NCBI GenBank assembly: GCA_038255145.1
Contig: JBBSLP010000013.1
Coordinates: 1-64,000, forward strand
DNA from: WHTX01 sp038255145
GTDB taxonomy: Bacteria; Actinomycetota; Acidimicrobiia; Acidimicrobiales; CAIXPF01
Length of the DNA: 64,000 nt
Reading direction: 5' to 3'
Made by a program: the position numbers and the translations under genes
Part shown: in pieces, positions 36,196 to 44,285 of the stretch
Position numbering within the stretch: position 1 is the first letter of the stretch
Layout: each line of letters starts with the position of its first letter
Notes under the pieces: generated by a model
Databases searched by the model: none
Seen by the model: the letters and a program-made list of their open reading frames with translations, nothing else
What the model was told of the DNA's origin: nothing

Positions 36196-36945
36196 TCAGG
36201 CCGGGCAGGCCAGCCCGGTCAGGGTCAGGGCCAGGCACATCGAGGTGCGGGTCAGCTGCCAGGCCGGTCCCACTCGGCGCATGGTCCCGGGGATCCCCTG
36301 GCGGATGGTGGTGCCGTCGAGCAGGGCGTCGAAGGTGAACTGGGCCTCGTCCGTCCCCGCCACCACGTCACGGGGGCGGAGCTCGATCTGGCCCAACTGG
36401 CCGCCCACGCTGACGAACCGCTCGTAGAGGGGGGCCAGGCCGTCGGCACCCTCGACGTAGGCGGCCTTCTGGGCGAAGGGCCGGGCCAGGTCGAAGACGA
36501 TGCCCAACACGTCGAGGACCTGGGCCTCGTCGGCCGACGCCGGGGTGGGTTGGGCCACCGTGGTGGCCACGGCCGCGGCGGGCGCGGGCGGGCTCACGTC
36601 ACCCGACCCCGCCTGGGGGGTGCCGGGCGCAGTAGTCGGGGCCACGGGTGCGGCGGGGCCGGCCACCGCGGCCGCCGTGGCGGGCACAGCCGCGGCCTGC
36701 TCGCCCGCCGCCGCGGTGCTCGACGCCCCCAGGTCGAGTGGCGCCGTGGCTCCGGCCAGGGCCACCTGCCCCGGTGGCGTCAGGCGCACGGGATCAGGGG
36801 GCGAGGCGTGGCTGAAGACGAAGGCCCCCGAGCCCAGGGCCAGGCACAACGGTGCCAGCAGCATGCGAGGCATGGCACCGGCGCCGGGGCGGGCCCGACG
36901 GGGGGCCGACAGGTGGCCGGCCTTGTGCGTGCCCCGGCCGCTCAC
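36196..36945 (-). CDS. Membrane-anchored protein of unknown function, coupled to DUF1501
   Basis: 249 residues from GTG 36945, which overlaps the DUF1501 stop as GTGA (36942-36945), a translational-coupling arrangement that decides the start. A hydrophobic segment at about residues 28-46 acts as signal anchor. A long Ala/Pro/Thr-rich linker is followed by a ~110-residue C-terminal domain with FTFDALLDGT and a terminal Cys pair. The domain is probably extracytoplasmic; no family is recognised by eye. The operon context (Tat-exported DUF1800 and DUF1501 proteins, then DUF4399) suggests a shared envelope role. Confidence 0.7.
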   Translation of the reverse strand: MSGRGTHKAGHLSAPRRARPGAGAMPRMLLAPLCLALGSGAFVFSHASPPDPVRLTPPGQVALAGATAPLDLGASSTAAAGEQAAAVPATAAAVAGPAAPVAPTTAPGTPQAGSGDVSPPAPAAAVATTVAQPTPASADEAQVLDVLGIVFDLARPFAQKAAYVEGADGLAPLYERFVSVGGQLGQIELRPRDVVAGTDEAQFTFDALLDGTTIRQGIPGTMRRVGPAWQLTRTSMCLALTLTGLACPA

Positions 36946-38312
36946 CCCGCACCGACCAGGGCGGGCTTGGCCAGGCCCAGGGCCGGGGGTGCGGTGAAGC
37001 CGGGGAAGACCTGGTCGAGGGCGGGGTTCTGCAGGCGCACGGTCAACAGCTCGGCCAGCACGGTGCGGAAGTCGGTGGTGACGGTCAGGTCCCGATCGGG
37101 ATCGGTGTCGTCGAGCAGGGTGGGCCACTGGCCGTACAGGCCGCCGCGGATGCCACCGCCCATGACGAACATGACCGAGCCCCGGCCGTGGTCGGTGCCC
37201 CGGTTGCCGTTCTCCTTGGACGTGCGGCCGAACTCGCTCATGGCCACCACGGTCACCTCGCCCATCAGGTCGCCCAGGTCGTCGGCGAAGGCGGTCAGGG
37301 CCTGGCCCACCTGCCCGGCCCGCCCGGCCATGGGGCCATCGGTCGAGGTGCCCATGTCGTCGTGCAGGTCCCAGCCGCCCACGTCGAGCGCGGCGGCCCG
37401 CAGTCCCACGTTGGCCCTGATGACCTGGGCCACCTCCTTGAGGCTGGTGGACAGGCCGTCGGTGGGGTAGGTGACCCCGTTGCCCACGGGCAGGTCCGAT
37501 GCCCCGACCAGGGAGTCGATGGCCCCGAGGAGGGCGGTGCCCGTGGGGCCCAGGGGGTCGGCGGCCCCGCCGTACATGGTGCCCAACGCCGCCTCGACCT
37601 CGGGGACGTCACCGCCGGGGAAGCCCCGCAGCCCGAAGCTGTTGAGGCGCCCGGTTGACACCGAGCCGTTGAAGCCCCGCAGGCTGACCTGGAGCTGCGA
37701 ACCCCAGCCCATGGCGGGCACGTTGTCGGTGGCCCCGATGCTGGCCAGGTGGCGGGCCACCCAACCGTTGCGCACCGAGGGGGTGGTCGACGAGCGCTCC
37801 CAGTAGTCCTGGGCCTCGAAGTGGCTGCGGGTGGTGGTGACCTCGCGGGGCCAGCCCGTGGCGTTGATGACGGCCAGCTGCCCCCGTGACCAGGGCCCGT
37901 TGTAGAGCGCGGCCATGGCCGGGTGCAGGCCGAAGAAGCCGTTGAGGTCCAGCGCCCCCCCGGCCCGGCCCGGTCCGGGCACGGCGATGGTGGGCCGCAG
38001 GTCGCGGTAGGCCTGCTCGGCGTAGGGCGGCACCAGGCTGAGGCCGTCGGCCCCGCCCCGTAGGAACAGCACCACCAGGGTGTCGCCCGTGGTGGGGTCG
38101 TTGGGGGTGCCGAAGGCCAGCCGGGAGCTCACCCCACCGGCGGTGAGCAGGAGGCCGCCGCCGAGGGCCGACCCGGTCAGGAAGCGGCGCCGGGAGAGCC
38201 CGCTGCGGCCGGCCGTCGAGCACCCGGGGTCGTCACAGCTGTGGGCGCCGGCGCGGGAGGGATCAGGGGAGCTGGAGGGGCGGGAAGGATCGTGGGAGAG
38301 GTGTCGTGCCAT
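36942..38312 (-). CDS. DUF1501 protein, Tat-exported
   Basis: 456 residues from ATG 38312. The twin-arginine signal SRRRFLTGSALGGG (about residues 41-54) is preceded by a Ser/Asp-rich leader. The mature part is a sulfatase-like DUF1501 fold: VVLFLRGGADGLS, SHFEAQDYWE, GWDLHDDMG and the C-terminal SEFGRTSKEN...GTDHG stretch, whose Asp/His residues recall the alkaline-phosphatase superfamily metal site. DUF1501 genes commonly pair with DUF1800 genes, as here (15 bp after the DUF1800 stop). The biochemical role of the pair is not established. Confidence 0.9.
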   Translation of the reverse strand: MARHLSHDPSRPSSSPDPSRAGAHSCDDPGCSTAGRSGLSRRRFLTGSALGGGLLLTAGGVSSRLAFGTPNDPTTGDTLVVLFLRGGADGLSLVPPYAEQAYRDLRPTIAVPGPGRAGGALDLNGFFGLHPAMAALYNGPWSRGQLAVINATGWPREVTTTRSHFEAQDYWERSSTTPSVRNGWVARHLASIGATDNVPAMGWGSQLQVSLRGFNGSVSTGRLNSFGLRGFPGGDVPEVEAALGTMYGGAADPLGPTGTALLGAIDSLVGASDLPVGNGVTYPTDGLSTSLKEVAQVIRANVGLRAAALDVGGWDLHDDMGTSTDGPMAGRAGQVGQALTAFADDLGDLMGEVTVVAMSEFGRTSKENGNRGTDHGRGSVMFVMGGGIRGGLYGQWPTLLDDTDPDRDLTVTTDFRTVLAELLTVRLQNPALDQVFPGFTAPPALGLAKPALVGAG

Positions 38313-39741
38313 GGGAGGGGTCCTTCTCAACGCAGCTGGAACGAGGGGGACGAGAGGAGCACGCCCACCAGGGAGCGCAGCCCGTTGGCGGGGTCGAGGC
38401 CGGTGGTGGTGTCGCCGGCGGCCTTGCCCAGGACGACGAGGGCCGCGGCCCGCTCGGCCTCGGCCAGGGGGTTGTCCAACAGGCGGCCGGCCAGGGCGTC
38501 GACCAGCTCACCGGCCGTGGCCGGCAGGGGAGCGGGCAGCAGGGTGGCCAGGTCGCTGCGGATGCCGTTGATGGAGTTGCCGGCCAGGCGACCGGCCGCG
38601 TTCCACCGCTGCAGCAGCCCGTACGAACTCACCCAGGCGTCGGCCGTGTCGGGGTAGCCGTCGGGGTTGGGCCAGGCGTAGGGGGTGTGGCCGGCGGCGG
38701 AGAGGAGCGAGCGCACGCTGCCGGCACCGTTGCTGTCCGCGGCCGCCTCCACCGTGGAGCCCAGGGTGCGCAGCACGGCCAGCAGGTGCTCGAAGGGCTT
38801 GCGCACCTTCATGCCCGTCGACGCGGCGAACTCGGCGCTGGCGAAGATGTGGCGCAGCACGGGGACGATGGCGGTGTCGTTGGCCAGGTAGACCTCGGCC
38901 GCCGCCGCCACCAGGGCGGGAGGGGGCTCGTCGGCCACGAAGTGGCGGACGAGCTTGTAGGCCAGGTGGCGGGCGGTGGAGGGGTGCCGGGCCAGGAAGG
39001 CGATCAGGTCGACGCCGTCCTGGTAGCCGGCGTCGTCGGCCCGGCCCGGGGTCGACCAGGCGCCGCCGAGGATGGAGACGGGCCCGGTGTGGTGGTAGTC
39101 GGCCCGGAACCGGAACGTGTCGACCTTGTCGTCGGTGTCGACCGACCAGCCCGACAGCACCAGGCCCACGCCCTGCACGTCTTCCTCGGTGTACACCTGC
39201 TGGCCGTCGATGATGCCCAGGGTGTGCAGCTCGAGCAGCTCCCGCCCGTAGTTCTCGTTGATGCCCGAGCGGGACTTGGCGTTGCTCTTGTAGTTGTCGA
39301 GGTAGACGAGCATGGCCGGGCTGTGGGCACTGGCCGTGAGCAGGTCGGCGAAGCTGCCCAGGGCGTGGGCCCGGGCCACCTCGGCCTCGTCACTGATCTT
39401 GAGGTGGCGCCAGCGGCCGTCCTCTTCGAGGGCCACGGTGAAGTGGTTGTTCCACACGTCGACCATGACCTCGAACAACTGGCGCCGACTGACCAGGGCC
39501 CGCAGGGCCAGGGCGTGGCGCAGCTCGTCGAGGTTCTTGTCGACGTTGGCCTTGTTGGTGGCGCCCAGCGTGGCGAACCCGCTGAGCAGGCCGTCGAGCT
39601 CGCCGTCGTCGAGGGCGTCGGGCATGAGCTGCTGCTCGATGAACGCCGCCACCCCCAGGGTGGCCACCTCGGCCTGGAGCACGGGCGTGGCCCCGTAGGT
39701 GAGCCGGCGCAGGACGAGGGCGGCCTCGGCGCTGGGTGAAC

Positions 39742-40030
39742 CCGTCACCGGGGGTGGGGTCGTGGTGGTCGTGGTGGGCTGGGTGGTGGTGGTGGGCGCC
39801 GCCGTGGTCGTGGTCGTTGCCGCCGTGGTGCTGGTGGTGGGGCCTGTGGTCGGGCTGGTGGGCGCCGTCGTCGTGGTCGGCGCCGTGGTCGTGGTGGTCG
39901 GCGCGGCCGTGGTCGTCGGGGCCGCCGTGGTCGTGGTCGGCGGCTCGGTCGTGGTCGTCGTGGGCGGCGGGGTGGTCGTCGTCGGGGTCGGCGGGACCGT
40001 GGTGGACGGCACGGTCGTCGGTGGGGTGAC
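39742..40030. repeat. Low-complexity Thr/Pro-coding tract
   Basis: Dense GTGGTCG/GTGGTGG-type repeats on the plus strand encode runs of Thr, Pro and Ala in the DUF1800 linker. A likely O-glycosylatable or extended wall-spanning segment, and difficult to sequence accurately. Confidence 0.7.
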
Positions 40031-40163
40031 GACGGGGCCCCCGGGAGGGGTGCCCGAACCCGGCGGTGGCGAGGGCGGCAGGTTGGGGTCGGGCACGGGC
40101 GGGGTGCCGATGGGGGTCTTGCCCGGGGGCACGGGCACGGTCGGCGTCGGTGGCGTCGGCGTC

Positions 40164-40199
40164 GGGGGGACCGGGGGGGCCGAGGGCGAACCGGGGGGG
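40164..40199. repeat. Three G homopolymers (G6, G7, G7) at the DUF1800 frameshift
   Basis: Runs at 40164-40169, 40173-40179 and 40193-40199 lie within 36 bp. The G7 at 40193-40199 is where a one-base change joins the two DUF1800 frames without loss of linker character. Confidence 0.8.
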
Positions 40200-40759
40200 C
40201 CCGGCCGGTGCCGTGGTGGTGGGGGCACCGGGGGCGACGGACGTGGCCACGGGCATGCCCGGCAGGTTCGTGCACGCCAGGCTGGCGGCACCGACGCCGG
40301 CGGCCAGCAGGATCTCCCGGCGACCGAGGCTGGGGCCACCCCGGTTCCGGCCGGCGCCGATGGTGCCGTTGCCGGGATCGGGCGTGCCCTGGCCGGGTGT
40401 GCCGGTCGTGCCGTCGGCGCCCACCTCGGTGGCGGGGTCGGGGGTGCCCTCGCCGGCGGGGTCGTCGCCGGGGGCCTCGGGGGCCGGCCGATCGTGGCTG
40501 TGGGGCTCGAAGACCGGCCACGGGCGCGGTCGTCGAGGCAATCGTGTCGTTCCCGCCATGGGTGCTCGCCTCCGGATGCCGGGCCGACGACGGACAGTCG
40601 TCGGGCAGGGCTCGTGAGCCGCCGACGTCGAACGACGTCAGCGACATCTGACCGTCACGGGGCTGACCGCGAGAAGGGCACGTCGTTCCGCCGACGCCCT
40701 GCTTCCTTTACGGTTTCGTGACAGCGCTCACGGTAACGGTCCGGGGGAGGTCCGGCAAT

Positions 40760-40777
40760 CGCTCCGTTGACGGAGCG
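40760..40777. terminator. CGCTCCG-TTGA-CGGAGCG hairpin
   Basis: A perfect 7-bp stem with TTGA loop, 19 bp beyond the stop of the small minus-strand ORF at 40797-40943. It sits in the gap between that ORF and the DUF1800 promoter region. Confidence 0.55.
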
Positions 40778-40796
40778 TGGTCGCAGGTCAGAGGGG

Positions 40797-40943
40797 TCAG
40801 GCGGCCGAACCCCGTTCCGAGGCGGTGGCTGAACGCTCTTGGTGGGCGAGGGCCCGCTGGATGCGAGCGTTCACATCGAGGAGGGGCATCACCCGGCGCT
40901 GGAAGTCGCTGGTGGGGGCGGCGGGGCGGCGAATCGAGGTCAT
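40797..40943 (-). CDS. Possible small protein (48 residues), leaderless
   Basis: A 48-residue basic product (starting MTSIRRPAAP, ending in an Ala/Ser/Glu-rich tail) from ATG 40943. It is too short to judge by composition and I recognise no family. Support is contextual: a TACGGT box on the minus strand sits exactly six nt before the ATG, the same leaderless spacing as the dynamin gene at 59061, and a perfect hairpin follows the stop. The surrounding 40560-41103 interval otherwise has no gene; it holds the DUF1800 promoter region and, at its right end, the MetE-like gene's leader. Could be a chance ORF. Confidence 0.42.
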   Translation of the reverse strand: MTSIRRPAAPTSDFQRRVMPLLDVNARIQRALAHQERSATASERGSAA

Positions 40944-40949
40944 GTGGAG

Positions 40950-40955
40950 ACCGTA
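40950..40955 (-). promoter_or_regulatory. Minus-strand -10 box TACGGT, leaderless small ORF
   Basis: TACGGT on the minus strand, six nt before ATG 40943. Confidence 0.4.
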
Positions 40956-41103
40956 CGTTCGGACCCTGGGAGTTGGATCGGGGGAAACCCTGCGTTCACT
41001 GGGGGGCAATGGGGGGTGGGGCACGCGGGGTGAGGCTGGGCCGGGCTCGGTACGGTATGCCGACCGTCACCCTCCGAGGGGTGTGGGCATCCCTGGGGGG
41101 AAC

Positions 41104-42258
41104 GTGCAACGCAGTGAGCACCGCATCCTGACCACCCACGCCGGCAGCCTGCCCCGGCCCCCGGCCCTGGTGGAGCTGCTGGCCAAGGTCAACCACCGTG
41201 AGGCGGTGGACGGGTCCGAGCTGGCCGCCGCCATCGATGCCGCCGTGCCTGTGGTGGTCGAGCAGCAGCTGGCGGCGGGCATCGACGTGGGCAACGACGG
41301 TGAACAGGGGCGGGAGAGCTTCTTCACCTACGTGCAGCACCGCATGTCGGGCTTCGGGGGGCGGGGGGACGAGCCCCGGGTGTGGCAGGACATGGCCGAC
41401 TTCCCCGGCTTCGCAGCTGTGCGTGACCGCCAGCGCTCGGGGCAGGCGGTCAGCCTGGTGCGGCCGCCCATGGCCATCGGCGAGGTGCGCTACGGGGATA
41501 CGGCCGCCATCGACGCCGAGCTCGACCGCCTGACCCGGGCGGCCGGGGGCCGGTTCACCGAGACGTTCCTGACCTGTCCGTCGCCGGGCATCATCGCCGC
41601 GGCCATGGCCAACCGGCACTACCCCACGCTCGAGGACTACGTCGTGGCCGTGGCCGATGCGTTGTCGGTCGAGTACCGCCGGGTCATCGACGCCGGGTTC
41701 GTGCTGCAGATCGACGCCCCCGACCTGGCCATGGAGCACCACGGCCTGTTCGCCGGGAAGCCGCTGGCCGACTTCCTGGCCTTCGTCGACCTGGTGGTGG
41801 CGGCCATCAACCGGGCCACCGAGGGCTTGCCGGCCGACCGGATCCGGCTGCACGTGTGCTGGGGCAACTACGGCGGGCCCCACGTGCACGACGTGGACCT
41901 GGCCGACCTGTTGGACCACCTGTACCAGGCCGACGTGGGGGCCCTGTTGCTGTCCATGGCCAACCCCCGCCACGAGCACGAGTACCGCCAGCTGGGTCGC
42001 AACCCCCTGCCCGAGGGGATGCTGGTGGCTGCGGGGGTGGTCGACGTGACCACCAACTACGTGGAGCACCCCGAGGTCGTGGCCGACCGCATCGAACGGG
42101 TCGCAGTGGCGGTCGGGGACCCTCGCCGGGTGCTGGCCTGCACCGACTGCGGCTTCGACACCGCGGCGGGCTTCGGCGTGGTCGCCCCCGACGTGGCCTG
42201 GGCCAAGATGGCCTCCCTCAGCGCCGGCGCCGCCCTCGCCTCCAAGCGCCTCTTCTGA
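41104..42258 (+). CDS. MetE-like (cobalamin-independent methionine synthase C-terminal family) protein
   Basis: 384 residues matching the C-terminal catalytic barrel of MetE: TTHAGSLPRP near the N-terminus, DVGNDGEQGRESFF, HVCWGNYGGPHVHD (zinc His and Cys), FELLSMANPRHEHEY-like acid region and the late CTDCGF that supplies the second zinc Cys. It lacks the N-terminal folate-binding half of full MetE (~750 residues), as in archaeal-type MetE and in methyl-transfer or epoxyalkane:CoM transferase relatives, so the methyl donor and acceptor are uncertain. GTG 41104 has GGGGGGAA directly upstream, and TACGGT at 41050-41055 is a possible -10. It is convergent with the fused MFS/spermidine synthase gene. 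Confidence 0.85.
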   Translation: MQRSEHRILTTHAGSLPRPPALVELLAKVNHREAVDGSELAAAIDAAVPVVVEQQLAAGIDVGNDGEQGRESFFTYVQHRMSGFGGRGDEPRVWQDMADFPGFAAVRDRQRSGQAVSLVRPPMAIGEVRYGDTAAIDAELDRLTRAAGGRFTETFLTCPSPGIIAAAMANRHYPTLEDYVVAVADALSVEYRRVIDAGFVLQIDAPDLAMEHHGLFAGKPLADFLAFVDLVVAAINRATEGLPADRIRLHVCWGNYGGPHVHDVDLADLLDHLYQADVGALLLSMANPRHEHEYRQLGRNPLPEGMLVAAGVVDVTTNYVEHPEVVADRIERVAVAVGDPRRVLACTDCGFDTAAGFGVVAPDVAWAKMASLSAGAALASKRLF

Positions 42259-42360
42259 CCCTGGCGCCCGGCCCGCCACCGACCGGCGCTGCGGTCCCGG
42301 CGCCGGGCCGGTCGGCCCGGCGGTCCTGTGCCCACTCACCGTGGCCTGGCCCCCGGGTAG

Positions 42361-42379
42361 TCGATTCGCCGTCGATTCG
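42361..42379. promoter_or_regulatory. CGATTCG 11-bp-period direct repeat, copy C
   Basis: TCGATTCGCCGTCGATTCG in the 419-bp gap 42259-42677 between two convergent genes, so it cannot be an ordinary operator for either. It is preceded by 30 bp similar to the segment before copy A. The gap also holds the hairpins at 42432-42472 and 42547-42587 and no supported ORF. Confidence 0.65.
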
Positions 42380-42431
42380 GGGGCATCCGCGCCCGGGCGC
42401 CTCTCCTGGTGCAGTTCCTGGGGCCGGCTTC

Positions 42432-42472
42432 CGCGAAAGGTACTGAACCTGGGCGGTACACAGACCTTCGCG
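42432..42472. other. Inverted repeat CGCGAA-AGG / CCTTCGCG in convergent gap
   Basis: CGCGAAAGG (42432-42440) pairs with CCTTCGCG (42465-42472) with one bulged A around a 24-nt loop, and CGCGAAAG recurs directly at 42469-42476. Candidate terminator or structured RNA. Confidence 0.4.
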
Positions 42473-42546
42473 AAAGCCTGATGACAGCAGGTACGAAACC
42501 GAAGACCGTAGGTGGATCGACGTCGACGGGCTGTCGCCGCGTGGGC

Positions 42547-42587
42547 CGTGCACGATCTCCCACGCCTGCGGTACAGGATCGTGCACG
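42547..42587. terminator. 11-bp hairpin in convergent gap
   Basis: Arms 42547-42557 and 42577-42587 (core GTGCACGATC / GATCGTGCAC) are perfectly complementary around a 19-nt loop. It lies 90 bp beyond the MFS/spermidine-synthase stop and probably terminates that gene or its convergent neighbour. Confidence 0.5.
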
Positions 42588-42677
42588 CCTCGCCGCCGGC
42601 CGCGGAAGGCCCAGCGCGCCGCCGGCCCGCCACCGAAGGCCCAGCCCGCTGGCCGGTCTGCGGCGATGCCGGGTGGG

Positions 42678-44147
42678 TCAGCCGGACTGGAGGAGCTGGT
42701 CGACGGGGGCGAAGTCGTCGGTGAGGACCTGGGCGCCGCCGACGAACTCGTCGAGCTCGGCCCCGGCCAGCACGATCACGTCCAGGCCCCGGGCGGCCGC
42801 CGCGGCCACCAGGGCGTCGGCGTCGACGGCCTCGTAGCCGGCCACGACCACGAAGTTGCCCCCGGCCCCTTCGAAGCGCCGGGGCAGCGACACCACGGCC
42901 ACCTCGGGGAACACCTGCTGCACGGTGGCCAGCTCAGCCCGCAGGAAGCGGAGGTGGTAGCGGTCGATCACGTTGATCAGGTAGTGGCCGTCGGGACGGA
43001 GCACGTCGGCGATCTGGGAGATGAACTCCCTGGTCGTCAGGTGCCAGGGCACGGCCACCCCGCCGAAGGCGTCGCCGATGACCAGGTCGGCGCTGTCCGG
43101 CGCCAGCTCCCGCACCCCCAGGCGCCCGTCACCCACCCGCACCTGCAGCTCATCGGACGTGACCAGGCCCAGCTCGTCACGGGCCAGGTCGACGAGCACG
43201 GGGTCGAGCTCGAGGACCACTCCCGTCGAACCGGGCCGGGTCGCGGCCAGCCACCGGGGCATGGTGAAGCCACCACCGCCGATGTGCACGGCGTCGAGCG
43301 GACCCTGGCTGGTCACGTCGATGGCCGAGGCCAGCAGGCGGGTGTAGCTGAACTCGAGGTGGGTGGGATCGGCCAGGTCGACGTAGGAGTGCTCCAGCGT
43401 GTCGAGGGCGAGGATGCGACCGTCGGGCCGGGCCGGATCGGTCTCCTCCAGCACCCGGGCGCAGAAGTAGGCGCTCTCCGTCTCGCACGGGCCGTCGACG
43501 GTCAGGGTCAGCGCCGTGCCCCCGGCCCCCACCACCAGCAGCGGCACCAGGGCGGCCAGGGCCAGATCCTGGCGCCGCAACCAGATCCACAGCGCCGTGC
43601 CCCCCACCACCAGCACCAGGCCGAGCACGGTGAGGATGGCGGGGGTGGGTAGGGCGGCCACGAGCAGGAACCCGGTCACGAAGGTGCCGAACAGGGCCCC
43701 GGCCGTGCCCAGGCCCGACAGGCGACCCACCACCCGACCGGTCTCACCCAGGTCGGCCAGGCTGGCCTTGACCACGGCCGGGGGGACCGTGCTCAGCGCG
43801 CAGGCGGGCAGGAACACGCTGCTCAGGGCGAGTATGAGCATGGAGGACGGTTCGGCGGTGGCGAAGCTGGGACCGATGGCCCGGATCACGGGCACGGCGA
43901 GCAGGGTGAGCACGCCGCCGAGGACGAGCTGGGGTCCGAGCAGGCGTCGGGGGTCGGTGCGGTCGGCCAGGCTGCCACCGATCCACGTGCCCAGGGCGAT
44001 GCCGGCCAGGGCGGTGCCGATGATGGCGGTGAACGTCTCCAGGGTCACCCCCACGTAGGGGGCAAGCAGACGGCCGGCCAGGGTCTCGAGCACGAGCACG
44101 GCGGCGGAGGTGATGAAGACCAGGGTCCCGGCGAGGGGTCGGGGCAC
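42678..44147 (-). CDS. Fused MFS-like membrane domain and spermidine-synthase-like methyltransferase fold
   Basis: 489 residues from GTG 44147 (GGGGAG about eight nt upstream). Residues 1-240 hold about seven hydrophobic helices, beginning with ETLAGRLLAPYVGVTLET typical of 'fused MFS/spermidine synthase' proteins. Residues about 285-475 form a SpeE-like Rossmann domain with HIGGGGFTMPRWL, VLELDPVLVDLA, VGDGRLGVREL and VIGDAFGG, the nucleotide and aminopropyl-donor positions. Soluble polyamine synthases lack the membrane part, so a membrane-coupled aminopropyl or methyl transfer is possible, but no activity is established for the family. It is divergent from the P450 gene with a palindrome between them. 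Confidence 0.86.
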   Translation of the reverse strand: MPRPLAGTLVFITSAAVLVLETLAGRLLAPYVGVTLETFTAIIGTALAGIALGTWIGGSLADRTDPRRLLGPQLVLGGVLTLLAVPVIRAIGPSFATAEPSSMLILALSSVFLPACALSTVPPAVVKASLADLGETGRVVGRLSGLGTAGALFGTFVTGFLLVAALPTPAILTVLGLVLVVGGTALWIWLRRQDLALAALVPLLVVGAGGTALTLTVDGPCETESAYFCARVLEETDPARPDGRILALDTLEHSYVDLADPTHLEFSYTRLLASAIDVTSQGPLDAVHIGGGGFTMPRWLAATRPGSTGVVLELDPVLVDLARDELGLVTSDELQVRVGDGRLGVRELAPDSADLVIGDAFGGVAVPWHLTTREFISQIADVLRPDGHYLINVIDRYHLRFLRAELATVQQVFPEVAVVSLPRRFEGAGGNFVVVAGYEAVDADALVAAAAARGLDVIVLAGAELDEFVGGAQVLTDDFAPVDQLLQSG

Positions 44148-44220
44148 GGGCGGCAGTCTCCCCGGGACGGCCCACCCCGGTCGAGTCGCCCGCCCCCGGC
44201 CCGGCCCGAGCCCGCCCCGA

Positions 44221-44234
44221 GTGACTAGAGTCAC
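44221..44234. promoter_or_regulatory. Palindromic operator candidate GTGACT-AG-AGTCAC with -10 TAGAGT
   Basis: A perfect 6-bp inverted repeat with 2-bp spacer in the P450 / MFS-spermidine synthase divergent region. TAGAGT (44226-44231) inside it fits a -10 for the P450 gene, so a dimeric repressor bound here would block that promoter. Confidence 0.55.
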
Positions 44235-44285
44235 CGCATGTGCGTCGCGGGGCGCGTCGCACCACTGCTGGGGGTGTGCGCCGCT

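Larger units (their letters stand above)
38327..40559 (-). pseudogene. DUF1800 protein with Tat/lipobox leader, frameshifted in a C7 run
   Basis: The N-terminal 120 residues (ATG 40559, GGAGG nine nt upstream) contain a Tat-type signal SLGRREILLAAG and a lipobox-like ASLACT. The body is in the next frame: a Pro/Thr-rich linker of about 130 residues, then DUF1800 (LRRLTYGATP, FEVMVDVWNNHF, NENYGRELLELHTLG, the family hallmark). The frames join cleanly if one base is removed from the seven-C run on the coding strand at 40193-40199 (plus-strand G7); the interval is 2233 nt, one over a multiple of three. Intact it would encode 743 residues. Likely a consensus error, but slippage in a G/C tract could also be real. 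Leads the DUF1501/DUF4399 operon. Confidence 0.85.
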
